Positions 50,945-59,670 of a DNA stretch of 64,000 nt are shown here, in pieces (within the stretch, counting starts at the first letter, position 1; each line of letters begins with the position of its first letter). The notes under the pieces are model-generated. The model did no database searches, was not told the origin of the DNA, and worked only from the letters and a program-made list of their open reading frames with translations. The DNA is from Bin22 sp965207275 (GTDB taxonomy: Bacteria > Chloroflexota > Dehalococcoidia > Lucifugimonadales > UBA3495): assembly GCA_965207275.1 (NCBI GenBank), contig CBDBMH010000002.1, forward strand, positions 1,426,001 through 1,490,000, in the 5' to 3' direction. Position numbers and translations under genes: made by a program.

Positions 50945-52250
50945 TCGCAATGTTACGGACGGGGCCGCGGCAGCAAGCCTCTCGGCGTTGATTAACCAGC
51001 TTGAGCCGAACACCGCACGGATTCTGGACAGCGCCCTGGCGGGGGACGATATCAGCGTGGAAGAGGGGGTGGTCCTTTTCGGGGCCACCGGCGCAGAATT
51101 CGCGGCCCTGGGAATGGTGGCCGACGAACTGCGACGCCGCACCGTGGGCGACCTGGTTACCTACGTGGTAAACCGCAACATCAACTTCACCAACGTCTGC
51201 ATCAAGCGGTGTGGCTTCTGCGCCTTCAGCCGCGATTTCCGCGAGGAAGAGGGCTATTTCCTTCCCCTCAATGAAATTGTCCGCCGCGCTCGGGAGGCGT
51301 GGGAGTACGGCGCCACCGAGGTTTGCGTGCAGGCCGGCCTTCCCCCCCAAATGGAGGGCGACCTGTACATTCGGCTCTGCGAGGCTATCAAGGAAGAACT
51401 GCCCGACATGCACATCCACGGGTTTTCTCCGGAAGAAGTGCTGTACGGCTCCATTCGCTCCCGTTGCACGATCCGCGAGTACCTGGAGGGCCTGCGCGAC
51501 GCGGGAGTGGGCAGCCTGCCCGGAACCTCAGCCGAAGTCCTGGACCAGGAATTGCGGGACCGCATCTCTCCGGGCCGGATCACCGTCGACCAGTGGAAGG
51601 AAGTGATCACCACCGCGCACGAGTTGGGCATTCCAACCACCTCTACGGTCATGTTCGGGCACGTGGAGACCAGCGAGCAAATCGCCCAGCACATCTCATT
51701 GCTGCGGGACATTCAGAGGAGCACCGGCGGTTTCACCGAGTTCGTTCCCCTCAGTTTCGTTAATTCCGAGGCTCCCATGTTCTTGCGTAATCTGGTGGAT
51801 AACGTACGTTCCGGCCCCACCGGCATGGACGTAGTTAAAGTTCACGCCATTGCCCGTATCATGCTTAACAACTGGATTCCCAACATCCAGGCATCGTGGG
51901 TCAAGGAAGGCAGCCGCATGTCCCAGTTGCTGCTGGCCGCCGGCGTCAACGACCTGGGCGGCACCCTGATCAACGAGAGCATCTCCACCTCGGCCGGCGC
52001 CCAGCACGGCCAGTTGATGCGTCCCGCCGAGTTCCGGCAGATGATCCGTGAAGCCGGCCGCATTCCGGCGGAACGCTACACTACCTACGGCCTCCATCGG
52101 GTCTTCGACCAGGACGACGGGCAGGTTGATCCGCTTGACCTGGTGGGCGACAACGTGGAGGAGATTTTCGGCTCCTATCAACGCCTGGTAAAGCTGGAAA
52201 CCTTCCGGTTTGAACATCCCCGCCACACCGCCAACACCGGCGCCCAATAG
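50928..52250 (+). CDS. cofH: 5-amino-6-(D-ribitylamino)uracil--tyrosine transferase CofH
   Basis: 440 residues from ATG 50928, overlapping the end of cofG by 17 nt, with GGAGG 12 nt upstream. CIKRCGFCAF is the radical SAM CxxxCxxC. INFTNVCIKRC, VCVQAGLPPQMEGDLY, SLPGTSAEVLDQELR and GRIPAERYTTYG are typical of CofH/MqnC-like enzymes; the downstream genes of F420 synthesis decide for CofH rather than the menaquinone (MqnC/MqnE) relatives. It joins tyrosine to the pyrimidine ahead of CofG. Confidence 0.95.
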   Translation: MPEGTDRNVTDGAAAASLSALINQLEPNTARILDSALAGDDISVEEGVVLFGATGAEFAALGMVADELRRRTVGDLVTYVVNRNINFTNVCIKRCGFCAFSRDFREEEGYFLPLNEIVRRAREAWEYGATEVCVQAGLPPQMEGDLYIRLCEAIKEELPDMHIHGFSPEEVLYGSIRSRCTIREYLEGLRDAGVGSLPGTSAEVLDQELRDRISPGRITVDQWKEVITTAHELGIPTTSTVMFGHVETSEQIAQHISLLRDIQRSTGGFTEFVPLSFVNSEAPMFLRNLVDNVRSGPTGMDVVKVHAIARIMLNNWIPNIQASWVKEGSRMSQLLLAAGVNDLGGTLINESISTSAGAQHGQLMRPAEFRQMIREAGRIPAERYTTYGLHRVFDQDDGQVDPLDLVGDNVEEIFGSYQRLVKLETFRFEHPRHTANTGAQ

Positions 52251-52278
52251 CGGAGGATGGGAAGTCTCACTGCGACCT

Positions 52279-53217
52279 ATGGCCACCTACCACAGTAATG
52301 TTCTGGCCCTGGCCGGCGGCGTGGGCGGCGCCAAGCTGGCGCTGGGATTGGCCCGCCTCCTTGGCCCAAAGCAATTGACTGTAGTAGTCAACACGGGCGA
52401 CGACGAAGAATTCCACGGCCTGCATGTTTCCCCAGATCTCGACACGATGTTATATACTTTAGCCGGTATCTCCAATCCGGAAACGGGCTGGGGGTTGGCC
52501 GGCGAGTCATTTAACGCTTTGGCTATGCTTGCCCGTTACGGCGCGGAAACCTGGTTCAACCTGGGCGACCGGGACCTGGCAACCCATATCCGCCGGACCC
52601 AGTTGCTGCGGGAAGGTTCTTCCCTTTCCCAGGTTACGGCGGAATTCTGTGAGCGGTTGGGCGTGGCTCACTCCATTGTTCCCATGTCCGACGGACCGGT
52701 CCGCACTTTCCTGGAAACGGACCTGGGCCGCCTGTCGATGCAGGAGTATTTCGTCCGCCATCACAGCGAACCGGCCGTCAAGTCGGTGCGCTACCTGGGG
52801 GCCGAAGACGCAGTTGCTTCCCCCGGGTTTGACAGGGCGATGGGTGGGGCTGGCCTGGCGGTGCTGTGTCCATCGAACCCCTTGCTCAGTACCGGCCCAA
52901 TTTTTGCTTTGCCCGGGGTACGGCAAAGGCTGGCCGATCTGCAGGATTGCCTGCGGGTGGCCGTCAGCCCCATAGTCGGGGGCGAGGCGGTCAGGGGTCC
53001 GGCCGCCAGGATAATGCGGGAACTGGGCCATGAGGCTACTAGCCTGGGCATTGCCAGGATGTACGCGGATATCATCGACGTATTGGTGATAGACGTCCAG
53101 GACGCTGATCTGGCGCCCGCTATTGGCGACTTGGGCCTGAAAGCGGTGGTGGCTCCCACCATAATGAATTCCGAAGACGAAAAGGTGGCCCTGGCCAGGC
53201 TCATCCTAGAATTGTGA
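52279..53217 (+). CDS. cofD: 2-phospho-L-lactate transferase CofD
   Basis: 312 residues from ATG 52279; translation from upstream of this would add a Pro-rich tail. VLALAGGVGGAKLALGLARLL is the nucleotide loop, VNTGDDEEFHGLHVSPDLDTMLYTLAG the FO/GDP site, and the C-terminal half is helical. It transfers the phospholactyl (or phosphoenolpyruvyl) unit from its GDP ester to FO. There is no obvious ribosome site immediately before the start, so coupling to cofH translation is likely. Confidence 0.95.
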   Translation: MATYHSNVLALAGGVGGAKLALGLARLLGPKQLTVVVNTGDDEEFHGLHVSPDLDTMLYTLAGISNPETGWGLAGESFNALAMLARYGAETWFNLGDRDLATHIRRTQLLREGSSLSQVTAEFCERLGVAHSIVPMSDGPVRTFLETDLGRLSMQEYFVRHHSEPAVKSVRYLGAEDAVASPGFDRAMGGAGLAVLCPSNPLLSTGPIFALPGVRQRLADLQDCLRVAVSPIVGGEAVRGPAARIMRELGHEATSLGIARMYADIIDVLVIDVQDADLAPAIGDLGLKAVVAPTIMNSEDEKVALARLILEL

Positions 53218-53230
53218 GGCGGCTTTCAGC

Positions 53231-53944
53231 ATGATGAACGAAAGCATTGTGGATGAAACCACCATTATCCCGATAATTCCCATGAAGCCCCTGGCGGACT
53301 GCAAGACCCGCCTTTCCCGAACCCTCACCGCCGAAGAACGTGGTGACCTGGTCATCGGGATGCTCCGCCGGGTTTTGATGGCCATAAGGGGGGCGTCGGT
53401 GGAAGTATTCTGGGTGGTGGGCGGCGATTGGCGCATCCGCAATCTGACCCGGAACTTTGACGGCATCTGGATGGAAGACCTGGGCCGCAACCTCAACGAC
53501 ACCGTGGACAAGTCCTTCGACCGCGCCTCCCAGCGGGGATTCGGCGCCATGTACCTGCCCGGGGACCTGCCCTTCATTAAAGCGTCCGACATCACCAGCA
53601 TGATCCGGTCTGCCGGCCACGGCCGCAACATCGTCCTCGCCCCCGCTCGACGAGACAGCGGCACCAACGGCATCCTGATCCCGCCCAAGCTGGCCTTCAA
53701 GCCGGAACTGGGCAACCGCAGCTTTACCAAGCACCTGGGCCAGGCGGGCAAGCTGGGCATCTCGGTGGCAATCTGCTACAGCGAAGGGCTGGGGTTTGAC
53801 CTGGACATTACCGAGGACCTGGAGTTCTTCCAACAGAGGGAACCGGGCCTCCTGGACCGGCTCACACCTCATAAGACCCCGTCAACCAACCCCATGATCG
53901 AGTTTCCTCATCTGCGAGGCGAAGGTGACCCAAGCGCAATCTGA
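53231..53944 (+). CDS. cofC: 2-phospho-L-lactate/phosphoenolpyruvate guanylyltransferase CofC/FbiD
   Basis: 237 residues. IIPIIPMKPLADCKTRLSRTL is the nucleotidyltransferase N-terminus, GFGAMYLPGDLPF holds the metal-binding Asp, and RDSGTNGILIPP the acceptor region. It activates phospholactate, or in many bacteria phosphoenolpyruvate, with GTP for CofD. The LLM oxidoreductase starts 20 nt before its stop, so translation is coupled. ATG 53231 has an immediately following in-frame ATG that could also be used. Confidence 0.93.
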   Translation: MMNESIVDETTIIPIIPMKPLADCKTRLSRTLTAEERGDLVIGMLRRVLMAIRGASVEVFWVVGGDWRIRNLTRNFDGIWMEDLGRNLNDTVDKSFDRASQRGFGAMYLPGDLPFIKASDITSMIRSAGHGRNIVLAPARRDSGTNGILIPPKLAFKPELGNRSFTKHLGQAGKLGISVAICYSEGLGFDLDITEDLEFFQQREPGLLDRLTPHKTPSTNPMIEFPHLRGEGDPSAI

Positions 53945-54923
53945 TCCCAATACAACCAGGCACAAAAAGCCGAAAATAGGCTATCTGCTTCCTACACGAG
54001 GACTGCTGCTGGCCGAGGAGCGTCCCCAGAGCGCCGACAGGATCATTGACCTGGCGTGCCGGGCCGAAGAGGCTGGCCTGGATTCGGTGTGGGTAGGGGA
54101 CAGCCTAACGGCCAAGCCCCGCCTGGAGCCGTTGACCGCGCTGGCCGCCGTGGCCGCCCGCACCACGCGGGTGCGATTGGGGACCTCGGTCCTCCTTATG
54201 GCCCTGCGCCACCCGGTCTTGCTGGCCCAGACCCTGGGCACGGTTGACTTGATCTCCCATGGCCGACTGCTGATTGCCGCCGGCGTGGGCGGCGCCTTCA
54301 ATGCTGAGCAGGAAGGGGAGTGGAAGGCCGTGGGTGTTTCCGCCCGAAGACGGGCCAGCCGAATGGAAGAAATGGTCCACATCGTCAAGGCCCTGGGCCG
54401 GGGCGAGACCGTGACCTACTCGGGCAGGCACTTCGAGTTCGATTCGGTGGCCGTCAAGCCCTGGCCCGTGCAGCAGGACGGAGTACCCATTTACCTGGCG
54501 TGCCATTGGGGAGCCCGCGCCCGCGACGCCCAGATCAAGCGGGCCGCCCGCCTGGCCGACGGCATCATCTCCATCTCCGATACCCCGGAAGAACATTCCT
54601 CGGTAATCGAGCAGTTCAAGGCCGAAGCCGCCGAACTCGGCCGGGACCCCGATTCGCTGGAAACGGTAATGTATCTGACCGTCAACATGGATACGGATTT
54701 GGCCCGGGCCGAGGCGGAATCTGAGCGGTTCCTGCTTGGCTACTACGGGGCGGAAATTTGGGGAGACCGCTGGGGGCCCTTCGGCGGCCCGGAACGGGTC
54801 AAGGAGCGTATTGAACAGTACCTGGAAGCCGGGGCGGATACCGTCATCGTCCGGTTTGCTTCCTTTTCCCCGGAGCAACAGTTGAGCACTTTTCTTGAGC
54901 AGGTGGCTCCCCAGTTTCTGTAG
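53925..54923 (+). CDS. Luciferase-like, probable F420-dependent oxidoreductase
   Basis: 332 residues from GTG 53925, overlapping cofC. GYLLPTRGLLLA, GLDSVWVGDSLTAKPRLEPLT, VRLGTSVLLMALRHPVLLAQTLGTVDLIS and GRLLIAAGVGG are the barrel motifs; the pattern DSVWVGD and the ALRHP loop fit the F420-dependent branch better than the FMNH2 branch. Position inside the F420 operon adds support. It probably reduces or oxidises an unidentified organic substrate. Confidence 0.85.
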   Translation: MTQAQSDPNTTRHKKPKIGYLLPTRGLLLAEERPQSADRIIDLACRAEEAGLDSVWVGDSLTAKPRLEPLTALAAVAARTTRVRLGTSVLLMALRHPVLLAQTLGTVDLISHGRLLIAAGVGGAFNAEQEGEWKAVGVSARRRASRMEEMVHIVKALGRGETVTYSGRHFEFDSVAVKPWPVQQDGVPIYLACHWGARARDAQIKRAARLADGIISISDTPEEHSSVIEQFKAEAAELGRDPDSLETVMYLTVNMDTDLARAEAESERFLLGYYGAEIWGDRWGPFGGPERVKERIEQYLEAGADTVIVRFASFSPEQQLSTFLEQVAPQFL

Positions 54924-54991
54924 GCATTCGGCATTAGGGGTGACCCGGACCCGGTGAAGTTGAGCGGTATTGCATCATTGGAGGACAGTCC

Positions 54992-55765
54992 TTGTATCCC
55001 ATAGACCTGAGCGGAAAGAAAGGCGTAGTCTTTGGGGTCGCCAACGACCGCAGCATCGCCTGGGCCATTTCCCAAATCCTGGCGGAGGCCGGCGCCCAAC
55101 TGGCCCTCACCTACCAGAACGACCGCCTGAAAGACCGGGTGGCGAGGCTGGCGGACACCCTGGACGACGCCATCATCCTTCCCTGCGATGCATCCGACGA
55201 CGACCAGATCGAGGCGGTTTTCAGCGAGGCCGGCGCCGCTTTTGGCGACATCTCATTCCTGGTACACAGCATTGCCTTCGCCAACCGGGACGACCTGGCC
55301 GGTCGCTTTGCCGACACTGGCCGCGAGGGTTTCCGGGTAGCCCTGGACGTGAGCGCCTATACCCTCATTCCTTTGGTGCGACACGCCGCTCCCTTGATGA
55401 CGGACGGAGGCAGTGTCATCGCCATGACCTTCGAAGCGTCCCAGAAGGTGTATCCCGGATACAATGTAATGGGTACCGCCAAGGCGGCCCTGGAGCACAG
55501 CGTCCGTCAGCTGGCCGCCGAATTCGGGCAAGACAATATTCGCGTGAACGCCATTTCCGCCGGTCCTATCGAAACCCTGGCGGCCCGAGGCATCCACGGC
55601 TTCATGGACATGAAGAAAATCCACGCGGAACGCGCTCCGCTGAAGCGCAACATTGTAGCGGAAGAAGTGGCAAAAACCGCCCTTTTCCTGTGCAGCAACA
55701 TGTCCAGTGGAATTACGGGATCAATTATCCCAGTGGACGCCGGCTACCACATCATGGCGGTGTAG
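54992..55765 (+). CDS. fabI: Enoyl-[acyl-carrier-protein] reductase FabI
   Basis: 257 residues from TTG 54992, with GGAGGACAG upstream. DLSGKKGVVFGVANDRSIAWAI is the FabI-type NAD-binding start, and VYPGYNVMGTAKAALE contains the Tyr-x6-Lys pair. ISAGPIETLAARGI and the C-terminal substrate loop are typical. It performs the last reduction in each cycle of fatty acid elongation. It follows the F420-operon genes on the same strand by 68 nt; whether it shares their promoter is uncertain. Confidence 0.94.
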   Translation: MYPIDLSGKKGVVFGVANDRSIAWAISQILAEAGAQLALTYQNDRLKDRVARLADTLDDAIILPCDASDDDQIEAVFSEAGAAFGDISFLVHSIAFANRDDLAGRFADTGREGFRVALDVSAYTLIPLVRHAAPLMTDGGSVIAMTFEASQKVYPGYNVMGTAKAALEHSVRQLAAEFGQDNIRVNAISAGPIETLAARGIHGFMDMKKIHAERAPLKRNIVAEEVAKTALFLCSNMSSGITGSIIPVDAGYHIMAV

Positions 55766-55790
55766 TCCGCCGGCGCAGTATCTCTAGCCC

Positions 55791-56585
55791 TTAAATGGCT
55801 TCCAGTCGGCTCTGATCAGCCTTCTGTCTCTCCGGCCGCCCCAATCTTCCGTAAGCTTCAGCCCGCCGCTCCCAGGCCTCGCGGTAATTGGGATCCAGGG
55901 CGATGGCCTTGGTGAACTGGTCTATCGATTCCTGGAATCTTCCCTCATTGAACAATTCAATGCCCCTGGCCGTAAGGTTGGCCGGAGTGGGAATGGGCCT
56001 TGGCTCTCTTGGCGGAGGCGGCGAGGAAGCTTCCTGCTTGATCGGCTCGGCCGTTGCATCCTGCGCCAGGGCAGGCTCGGGTTCACTTGTAGCTGGGGGC
56101 GGTGGCGGCGTTTCGACGGCGTCTTCCGTTTGCCGATCTTCCGCCGCAGGAGCGGGAGCCCAGGATTCCGATGCGGGGGCCTCCTGCTGCTGCCGTGTCG
56201 TTGCCTGATCGGTCTGCTGGTCCTGCGGATGGACGGTTTCGCCCACACCTTCAGACTGTTCTACGGCGGCGCGGGACAGTTCCCGGCCGCACTGGACGCA
56301 GAAGTTCAACCCTCCGGTTTCCGCGGCGCCACAACTGGGACAGGGATCACTATCGGCCTGCCGGTTCTTGCGAAACAGGGGACTGCGAAACAGCAGCAGG
56401 AAAATCAGGGGGGCCATCACCGCAGGAGCAAGGTATTGACCGAAGTAGAGCCAGGCAACAGTTGCCAGCAAGGCAGTGCCTACTCCCCAGTACCAGGGAT
56501 TAAGGCCTTTGGAGCGCGCCAGGCGGAAGGTCCAAAGTACGATGATGCCCAGCGAGATAAGTAACAGTACTTCCTGCGTATCCAT
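55791..56585 (-). CDS. Membrane protein with zinc ribbon and TPR repeat
   Basis: 264 residues. Two or three N-terminal helices (VLLLISLGIIVLWTF; YWGVGTALLATVAWLYFGQYL; PAVMAPLIFLLLF) are followed by a zinc ribbon, CPSCG...CVQCG, near residues 80-100. A Gln/Pro/Ala-rich linker of about 75 residues leads to a C-terminal TPR (GIELFNEGRFQESIDQFTKAIALDPNYREAWERRAEA). It may be a membrane-bound scaffold. Function unknown; it converges with fabI. Confidence 0.8.
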   Translation of the reverse strand: MDTQEVLLLISLGIIVLWTFRLARSKGLNPWYWGVGTALLATVAWLYFGQYLAPAVMAPLIFLLLFRSPLFRKNRQADSDPCPSCGAAETGGLNFCVQCGRELSRAAVEQSEGVGETVHPQDQQTDQATTRQQQEAPASESWAPAPAAEDRQTEDAVETPPPPPATSEPEPALAQDATAEPIKQEASSPPPPREPRPIPTPANLTARGIELFNEGRFQESIDQFTKAIALDPNYREAWERRAEAYGRLGRPERQKADQSRLEAI

Positions 56586-57094
56586 AAACGGTCGTTTTCC
56601 GACTAACTTCCTCGCCTGAATTTTGTCCTGTCAAAGGCAACCTTCAATTAAGAATATACACTTTACTTATTGACTAGACAATGGCTACGTCCCCCAGGGC
56701 AGTATTGAGAGTTGCAGGTGGCGGTGAGCAGCACACCATAAACAATGCCAGTTCGTTTTCTTCTTATTGGGGCTGCGCTTGAATTTCCGCAAGACCTTCC
56801 CTGATACAGCTAAGGCGGGAGGTAGAGTATGATTGCGCGACCTGATGCCCGATACATGCGCCAGCAAAATGTCAGGACGTGTCTCGGCCCCCTCTGTTAC
56901 TCCGAGTAACCCTGAAACGAAATCGTCAGCGGGATGGCGGTACCCCGTTTGACCCTATAATGCAATGTTGATATAATCCCGCATTGCCAACTCCACTGCC
57001 AGGAACCTTCTGAAGAGCAGACTTTGGCCTCGACTAATAACCTTAAGCCCGCTCAAGTAACTTCCCATTGCGGAGGAACTAAGGAGATAAGGCC
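56586..57094. other. 510-bp intergenic region
   Basis: There is no gene that I can support. It holds the promoter at 56949-56977 and a leader of about 110 nt before the aldolase/phosphatase gene. Confidence 0.5.
56949..56977 (+). promoter_or_regulatory. Near-consensus sigma-70 promoter for the FBP aldolase/phosphatase
   Basis: TTGACC (56949-56954), 17-bp spacer, TATAAT (56972-56977). The transcript would start near 56984 and have a leader of about 110 nt. Confidence 0.8.
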
Positions 57095-58273
57095 ATGAAA
57101 CTAACGATTTCCGTACTCAAAGCCGATGTCGGTTCTATCGGTGGACACACGAAGCCGTCCCAGCGGATGATGGATGCCGTAGAACAGGCGGTGGCGGATG
57201 CCATCAGCAGCGGCCTGTTGATTGACGGCTATGTCGGCCACACCGGCGACGACATCTGCATGACCACTACCCACACCCGGGGCGCCAATGATACCGACGT
57301 TCACCAGTTCGCATGGACTACCTTCCTGCAGGCGACGGACATTGCGCGCCAATTCGGTCTGTACGGCGCGGGCCAGGACCTGTTGGCCGACGCTCCCTCC
57401 GGCAATATTCGCGGCGCCGGTCCGGCGGTGGCGGAAGTGGAGTTCGAACACGACCCGATCAAGACCAACCCGGTCCGGCCCGCCGAGTCCTTCTTTGTGC
57501 TGGCCGCCGACAAGTGCGGCCCCGGCGCCTACAACCTGCCCATGTTCCTGGGCTTCGCCGACCCCATGTACTGCGCCGGCCTGATGCTGCCCCGCCTCAG
57601 CGAAGGTTTCACCTTCAACATCATCGACATGGACAATACCGAGGGCGACAGCATTATTGCACTGCACGCTCCGGAAGACTACTACAGGTTGGCAGTCCTG
57701 CTGAGGGACAATGAACGATTCGGAATCGACTCCATTGTTTCCCGCTATTCGGGAGAGACGGCCGCCGCAATCTCCGCTACCAGGCTCCACAACATCGCCG
57801 GCAGCTACACGGGCAAGGACGACCCCGTGGCGGTGGTGCGGAATCAGGGTATATTCCCCGCCCCCGAGGAGCTGACTTCCCCTTACGCCAAGGCCCATTA
57901 CATTGGTGGCGACGCCCGCGGTTCCCACAACATGCCCCTGATGCCGGTGCCCATAAACACCCCGGTAACCGGCATGTACTGCCTGCCGCTGGTGTCCTGC
58001 GTTGGCTTTTCCATCGCCGCCGACGGAACCTTCTCCGATTCCAGCATCGACTTCTTCGACAACCCCTCCTGGGACCACGTCCGTCTGCTGGCCCAGCAGA
58101 AGGGCATCGAAATGCGCTCCCAGGGCTGGTCGGGCGCGGCCATGCTGCCCTACGGCGAGTTGGAGTACTCGGGCTTCCGCCAGAGCATCGGCGACCTGGT
58201 GGCCCGCTTCGCCTTCCGCAACGGTCACGGCGCCGAAGTACCGGAAAAGGCGGCCACCGCCGACAACGACTAG
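57095..58273 (+). CDS. Bifunctional fructose-1,6-bisphosphate aldolase/phosphatase (archaeal type, FBPA)
   Basis: 392 residues from ATG 57095, AAGGAGAT upstream. LTISVLKADVGSIGGHTKPS and GYVGHTGDDICMTTTHTRG carry the metal-binding Asp and His cluster; NIRGAGPAVAEVEFEHDPIKTNP, DKCGPGAYNLPMFLGFADPM and RYSGETAAAISATRLHNI match the family's phosphatase and Schiff-base (Tyr/Lys) regions. It condenses triose phosphates and dephosphorylates the product, driving gluconeogenesis one way. Mostly found in archaea and deep-branching or thermophilic bacteria. Possibly fed by peptide or organic acid use. Confidence 0.95.
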   Translation: MKLTISVLKADVGSIGGHTKPSQRMMDAVEQAVADAISSGLLIDGYVGHTGDDICMTTTHTRGANDTDVHQFAWTTFLQATDIARQFGLYGAGQDLLADAPSGNIRGAGPAVAEVEFEHDPIKTNPVRPAESFFVLAADKCGPGAYNLPMFLGFADPMYCAGLMLPRLSEGFTFNIIDMDNTEGDSIIALHAPEDYYRLAVLLRDNERFGIDSIVSRYSGETAAAISATRLHNIAGSYTGKDDPVAVVRNQGIFPAPEELTSPYAKAHYIGGDARGSHNMPLMPVPINTPVTGMYCLPLVSCVGFSIAADGTFSDSSIDFFDNPSWDHVRLLAQQKGIEMRSQGWSGAAMLPYGELEYSGFRQSIGDLVARFAFRNGHGAEVPEKAATADND

Positions 58274-58303
58274 CCCTAGCAGGTAGGGAAACCTCACAAG
58301 AGC

Positions 58304-58340
58304 AATGGCCCGGACAATAATGTCCGGGCCATTCACTTTT
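58304..58340 (+). terminator. Rho-independent terminator after the FBP aldolase/phosphatase gene
   Basis: A perfect 13-bp stem AATGGCCCGGACA/TGTCCGGGCCATT with loop ATAA, then CACTTTT. Confidence 0.9.
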
Positions 58341-58388
58341 CTGCGGCGGAAGGGGATAGACGGCGCCGCCTAGATTAAGGCTATGGGG

Positions 58389-59588
58389 TTACCCGCCCAG
58401 TATTCCCCGTCTCTCGAAAATGCGGGCCAGTTCCGCCACACCTTCGGCCACGTGGTCGGCGGTGGGGTGTCCGAAGCACAGGCGGGCGTAGTTGGCCCCC
58501 CGGCCCTCCGGAGAGAACATCGTGCCATTGTAATAGCCCACGCCCTCGTCGAACACCTGTTCCTGGATGGCTGCCAGGTTCACTTCCTCGGGCATTTCCA
58601 GCCACACGTACAGGCCACCCTCGGGCTTGCTCCACCGGGCAGCGTCGCCGAAATTCTCGCCCAGGGCGGCCAGCATGGCGTCCCGCTTAACCCGCAGGGA
58701 CTGGTTTTGCTCCTCGATGTGGCCGTCCATGCTTTCCTGGGCGAATTCCTGCACCGCCAGGGCGGCAAACTGGTTGACGCCGCCGCCGCCCTTGAAGCTC
58801 ATGGCCCGCTGGATAACTTCCTGGGGGGCTACCATATAGCCCAGGCGGACGCCGGGAGCTACAATCTTGGAGAATGAGCCCACGTACAATACCCTCCCCG
58901 TGTCGTCCAGGGAGTGCATGGATGTTACATCCTCGCCCTCGAACCTCAGGTCGACGTAGCAGTCGTCCTCCAGCACGGGTACTCCGAACTTCTGGGTAAT
59001 TTCCAGCGTCTTCATGCGCCGCTCCAGGGTCATGGTCCATCCCATCGGGTTCTGGAACACGGGGATGGTATAGAGGAACTTGACCCTCTTGCCCTCGGCA
59101 GCCACCGCCGCCAGGGTGCTTTCCAGATCCTCGGGAATTATGCCCTGGTCGTCGCATCGGACACTGCGGACGTCGGCGCCGAAACGGCGCATGGTGCGAA
59201 GAGTACCCAGGTATACGTACTCTTCCGTCAGCAGCACGTCCCCCGGGTCGGTCAAGGCAGCGATGATCATTGAAATGGCTTCGCCTGAGCCGGAAGTCAG
59301 GACAATGTCATCAACGCTAACCTTCATATTGCGGTCCCGGTCCAGCTTGTCGGCCACCCACTGACGCAGGGAAGGCAGACCGTAGGAAACCGGGTAAAGC
59401 GCCAGGCCCCGGCCCTCCCGTTCCAACGCGGCGCGCGTCGCTTCCGCCAGGCCCTCCAGGGGCAACGTGTCCGGGTCGGGATATGCCACCGCAAAGTCGT
59501 ACTTGGCGTGCCGGTTTTCGCCCCGGACAACGGGTGTTGAAACCCGGGAATAGAGGCTGTCATAACTGAAAGGGTTCGAGGCTGCCAT
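58389..59588 (-). CDS. Class I PLP aminotransferase (2-aminoadipate/MocR-like)
   Basis: 399 residues. The Schiff-base lysine is in YVGSFSKIVAPGVRLGYM, and VPVLEDDCYVDLRFEG holds the pyridine-binding Asp. YPVSYGLPSLRQWVADKL and TSGSGEAISMIIAALTDPGD fit the LysN/aromatic-aminotransferase group. It exchanges amino groups between an amino acid and a 2-oxo acid; substrate unknown. ATG 59588 has AGGAGG upstream. AspS lies upstream on the same strand, about 80 nt away, so co-transcription is possible. Confidence 0.93.
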   Translation of the reverse strand: MAASNPFSYDSLYSRVSTPVVRGENRHAKYDFAVAYPDPDTLPLEGLAEATRAALEREGRGLALYPVSYGLPSLRQWVADKLDRDRNMKVSVDDIVLTSGSGEAISMIIAALTDPGDVLLTEEYVYLGTLRTMRRFGADVRSVRCDDQGIIPEDLESTLAAVAAEGKRVKFLYTIPVFQNPMGWTMTLERRMKTLEITQKFGVPVLEDDCYVDLRFEGEDVTSMHSLDDTGRVLYVGSFSKIVAPGVRLGYMVAPQEVIQRAMSFKGGGGVNQFAALAVQEFAQESMDGHIEEQNQSLRVKRDAMLAALGENFGDAARWSKPEGGLYVWLEMPEEVNLAAIQEQVFDEGVGYYNGTMFSPEGRGANYARLCFGHPTADHVAEGVAELARIFERRGILGG

Positions 59589-59670
59589 TCAGGGTTCCTC
59601 CTTAACTTTCCACTGGAATCTCGCCGTGGGTGCGCTGAAATGCGACAGTCTTTCCTTGACCGCCAATAAA

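Noticed and set aside
57101..58336. 411-codon minus-strand frame
   Set aside because: It is antisense to the aldolase/phosphatase gene, which has strong motifs, a promoter and a terminator.
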